Part shown: positions 14,330-16,303 of the stretch, in pieces
How positions within the stretch are numbered: position 1 is the stretch's first letter
How the letters are laid out: each line of letters begins with the position of its first letter
Assembly: GCA_016285215.1 (NCBI GenBank)
Contig: JAEEQI010000041.1
Span: 1-16,303 of the forward strand
Direction of reading: 5' to 3'
Origin: Bacteroidales bacterium
GTDB taxonomy: Bacteria > Bacteroidota > Bacteroidia > Bacteroidales > UBA932
DNA length: 16,303 nucleotides
The notes under the pieces: generated by a model
Databases searched by the model: none
Told to the model about the DNA's origin: nothing
The model's input: only the letters and a program-made list of their open reading frames with translations
Translations under genes and position numbers: made by a program

Positions 14330-15187
14330 ATGAAAAAGTTTATTGCCTGGGCTCTGGCAGCCCTCATGATCGTTCCGGTTTCCTGCAATAAAGGAAATGA
14401 AAACAAAATGGATGAACCCGCCACCAAGGCTCTGGCCCAGGTCATCACCTTCAACACGCCCGCTGTTTTGGGTGCTTACGGTCTTAAATCCATCGAGCTA
14501 TCCGAAGCCGGACGTTACATTGTACTCCTCCAACCCTCTGTCAAGGCCGTTGCCAGTTCAGACAACCACGTCATCTATGGCACTTATACCTACACCAACG
14601 GCACCTTCAACCTCGATGGCTTCGGCCATGTCACCATTAACAGCAACCAGGTTACCATCACCACCGAAACGACCGGCGGGAGCCCCGTAACGGCCACTGC
14701 CACCATCAAGCCTACCACCACTTCCGACACGCCCCACGACAACCTGTGCCGCAACTGGAAGATTGGGAAGACCATCATTGGCATCTCCGGCGGCTCCTTT
14801 GGCCAGGCCGGTGCCGAAAAGGTATTCAACAGTGGCATTAACATGAACGAGATCATCACCTGGACCGAAGACTATATCAGCCTCAGCGCCCAGGAGAAGG
14901 AAGAACTGCTCAAGTACTCTGTCCAGGAAGTCTGCATCACCGGCGCCGGTTCCCTCGCCGTCGCTTTCAGCCAGGCCGATTCTTTCGTAGGATCCTACAG
15001 CCTCACCAGCACCAACATTTCCTTCGGCTTCAACGCAGATGACATTCCTTTCGTAAAGAACGGCAAGTTCACCGGCACCGTAACCTTCGAAGGCAACACC
15101 TGCAAGGTCACTGCCAAGGCCAGCATGACTCACAACGACCAGGACTACAACGCCTCCCTGGAAATGGTACTGACAGAAGTCAAATAG
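14330..15187 (+). CDS. Lipoprotein of unknown function
   Basis: The 285-residue product starts MKKFIAWALAALMIVPVSCN; C19 is the probable lipidated cysteine, although P at -3 makes the lipobox imperfect, as often in Bacteroidota. Residues ~70-130 and ~205-285 are rich in Thr, Ser, Val and Gly with strand-like alternation. Between them lies a more helical stretch (M-N-E-I-I-T-W-T-E-D-Y and E-K-E-E-L-L-K-Y). An L-C-R-N-W-K-I motif near 139-145 recalls lipocalin-like lipoproteins of Bacteroidales, but I cannot assign a family. It is the last gene before the terminator, 6 bp after the second barrel gene. Confidence 0.8.
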   Translation: MKKFIAWALAALMIVPVSCNKGNENKMDEPATKALAQVITFNTPAVLGAYGLKSIELSEAGRYIVLLQPSVKAVASSDNHVIYGTYTYTNGTFNLDGFGHVTINSNQVTITTETTGGSPVTATATIKPTTTSDTPHDNLCRNWKIGKTIIGISGGSFGQAGAEKVFNSGINMNEIITWTEDYISLSAQEKEELLKYSVQEVCITGAGSLAVAFSQADSFVGSYSLTSTNISFGFNADDIPFVKNGKFTGTVTFEGNTCKVTAKASMTHNDQDYNASLEMVLTEVK

Positions 15188-15203
15188 CTTCTCCCCCGAT
15201 ACA

Positions 15204-15240
15204 AAAAAATAGGCTGGCCATCACGGTCAGCCTATTTTTT
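15204..15240. terminator. Bidirectional intrinsic terminator
   Basis: Bases 15204-15219 pair with 15225-15240 across a 5-base loop (ATCAC): 15 Watson-Crick pairs and one G-T wobble. The outer stem is A-rich on the left and T-rich on the right, so both strands end in a T-run after a GC-rich core. It lies between the convergent lipoprotein and alpha/beta-hydrolase genes and overlaps the hydrolase stop codon by two bases. It should stop both transcripts. Confidence 0.9.
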
Positions 15241-16180
15241 ACTCATTCAGGACCCCGTTCATAAAGGCTACCATGCGGTCATTGACAAGCCGGGATTCGG
15301 GGAGGTTGGGATTGAGTACATTGTGGACATGGCCAACCGCCCGGTCATCGGACTCAATGTCCACAAAATCCACGGGGCGCCCTAGGGCATCACAGTCTGC
15401 CTTAAGGGTCAGGAACTGGCTGCGTATGAAGTCCCGGGTGCAGGTAGAGAGGAAAAGAGGGCCCGTATAGCGGTCCAGGAATGTTCTGGGAGAAACGGAT
15501 ACCAGCCAGTCTTTATCCTGGTATCGCGGGCCGATGAACCACTCCAGGGCGCCCACCGTAAAGCCTTCCGGGTTGGAGAAAGAGGCGTAGTCGTAGGCAG
15601 GGCAGTTCAGGAGGGTTCCCCTTGTCACGAAATGATTAGTATGGATAGGAAGGGTCCGGTCTTCGGAGCCTTCGGCCATATACAGAGCCAGATGCCCGCC
15701 GGCCGAATCCCCCGTCAGGAACATGCGGTCCCGGTTCAGGCCCAGTTCATCGGCATGGACGGAAAGGTAATCGAGGGCGGCGGCGCAGTCGCTCAGTTCG
15801 TCGCTCACATCCAGTTTGCCGTTGTTCAGGCGATATTCCAGGAGCACCACATCAAAGCCGTCTTTCAAGAAGACAGAAGCCAGGGGGCGGCTGTTCCGGC
15901 GGTCTCCGCCCACATAGAACCCGCCATGGATGACAATCAGGACGGCATCCTTGCGGATCGCCTGGTCTGCATAGTAGATATCCACCACTTGTCCGGCTGC
16001 ACCGCCTTCCACATAGGCCACCCCTATACGGTTCTCGCAGGAATCCGCATAACAGGCCGATGTTTTCACCTTGGTGCTGGCAGAGACAATCACCTTCAGT
16101 GCGGTCTTGTTGACCTTCATGCCGCAGCCCGCCAGAAGGGCAAGGACCGCCACGAAGGATAAGATACGCTTGGATTTCAT
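15239..16180 (-). CDS. Lipoprotein alpha/beta hydrolase, HSL-type (family IV) esterase
   Basis: The 313-residue protein has a lipoprotein signal with lipobox L-A-G-C (C19). The hydrolase domain has the oxyanion HGG at 85-87 (V-I-H-G-G-F-Y-V-G-G), the nucleophile elbow GDSAGG with S159, a likely acid D250 in C-T-R-D-F, and a likely catalytic His at H284 or H286 in V-G-H-V-H-N. The HGG plus GDSAGG pair marks the hormone-sensitive-lipase group, which cleaves short-chain esters. The substrate cannot be read from the sequence; deacetylation of glycans is a plausible role for a Bacteroidota lipoprotein. The gene is convergent with the envelope operon, sharing its terminator, and divergent from the partial gene at 16258. 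Function as an esterase is firm; the exact role is not. Confidence 0.9.
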   Translation of the reverse strand: MKSKRILSFVAVLALLAGCGMKVNKTALKVIVSASTKVKTSACYADSCENRIGVAYVEGGAAGQVVDIYYADQAIRKDAVLIVIHGGFYVGGDRRNSRPLASVFLKDGFDVVLLEYRLNNGKLDVSDELSDCAAALDYLSVHADELGLNRDRMFLTGDSAGGHLALYMAEGSEDRTLPIHTNHFVTRGTLLNCPAYDYASFSNPEGFTVGALEWFIGPRYQDKDWLVSVSPRTFLDRYTGPLFLSTCTRDFIRSQFLTLKADCDALGRPVDFVDIESDDRAVGHVHNVLNPNLPESRLVNDRMVAFMNGVLNE

Positions 16181-16199
16181 ATCAATAGTTTATTTTCTG

Positions 16200-16207
16200 C
16201 TAATATA
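16200..16207 (-). promoter_or_regulatory. Possible -7 box for the alpha/beta hydrolase gene
   Basis: The - strand reads TATATTAG, one mismatch from TAnnTTTG, ending 19 bases before the hydrolase ATG. No -33 TTG is visible at the right distance. It is the best candidate in a 77-bp divergent gap. Confidence 0.35.
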
Positions 16208-16226
16208 CGAAAAAAGAAATTATGCG

Positions 16227-16234
16227 TATCTTTG
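16227..16234 (+). promoter_or_regulatory. -7 box for the gene starting at 16258
   Basis: TATCTTTG matches TAnnTTTG exactly and ends 23 bases before the ATG at 16258, predicting a leader of about 20 bases. No clear -33 element. It has the same sequence as the -7 box of the GDSL hydrolase gene. Confidence 0.55.
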
Positions 16235-16257
16235 TATATAACCATGTGAACACACTT

Positions 16258-16303
16258 ATGAAACGTCTATTCCTCACCCTTCTGGCCGCAACGGCTCTGA
16301 TGG
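16258..16303 (+). CDS. Start of an exported protein gene, cut by the window end
   Basis: Fifteen codons are visible, M-K-R-L-F-L-T-L-L-A-A-T-A-L-M: a basic N-terminus followed by a hydrophobic run, the start of a signal peptide. The ATG is preceded by a good -7 box at 16227-16234. An earlier ATG at 16244 is followed at once by TGA and cannot be the start. The function of the protein cannot be judged from this fragment. Confidence 0.7.
   Translation, partial: MKRLFLTLLAATALM

Noticed and set aside
1..16303. CRISPR array, tRNA or rRNA gene, insertion sequence or prophage
   Set aside because: I saw no regularly spaced direct repeats, no tRNA-like cloverleaf in the gaps, no transposase or integrase reading frame, and no intergenic gap above 77 bp that could hold such elements.

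Overview
The window looks like chromosomal DNA from a GC-rich member of the Bacteroidota, most likely an uncultured, gut-type Bacteroidales. The reasons are: promoter boxes of the form TAnnTTTG just upstream of genes; almost no Shine-Dalgarno sequences (starts are preceded by A/T-rich bases); signal peptides ending AxA|Q; several lipoproteins and outer-membrane barrels; and a peptidase very like the Porphyromonas prolyl tripeptidyl peptidase. The genus cannot be fixed from the sequence. I saw no tRNA, rRNA, CRISPR array, phage gene or insertion sequence. Coding is very dense: the longest gaps are 77 bp (16181-16257) and 67 bp (8242-8308), and no stretch over 300 bases lacks a gene.

Region 1 (1-4394, + strand) is a pyrimidine operon in the order pyrC (3' end only), pyrK, pyrD, pyrF, pyrE, pyrB. 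Together these cover every step from carbamoyl phosphate to UMP. The dihydroorotate dehydrogenase is the NAD-linked class 1B PyrD/PyrK type, which suits an anaerobe. The aspartate carbamoyltransferase carries a C-terminal four-cysteine zinc module like the end of PyrI, but has no PyrI nucleotide-binding domain. A short repeat of a type scattered through many bacterial genomes sits between pyrF and pyrE and supplies the pyrF stop codon.

Region 2 (4387-8241, - strand) reads right to left: a secreted SGNH/GDSL hydrolase, mnmA (tRNA 2-thiouridylase with a long insertion), and an Uup-like ABC-F ATPase. The ABC-F gene runs head-on into pyrB with an 8-bp overlap.

Region 3 (8242-9256) is a compact divergent promoter between the GDSL gene and a lipoate-protein ligase gene on the + strand.

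Region 4 (9245-15240, + strand) looks like one six-gene cell-envelope operon. It has one good promoter in front and one strong hairpin terminator behind, with gaps of only 1 to 13 bp. The products are an outer-membrane barrel, a lipoprotein metallophosphoesterase, a one-helix membrane protein, a PtpA-type peptidase, a second barrel and a lipoprotein of unknown function.

Region 5 (15239-16303) holds a lipoprotein alpha/beta hydrolase on the - strand and, divergent from it, the first codons of an exported protein cut off by the window end.

The observations most worth a second look are the PyrB-zinc-module fusion, the predicted near-leaderless promoters of lplA, mnmA and the envelope operon, the enlarged MnmA, and the repeat captured by pyrF. 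I did not find evidence for a wholly new multi-gene system; the closest candidate is the envelope operon.
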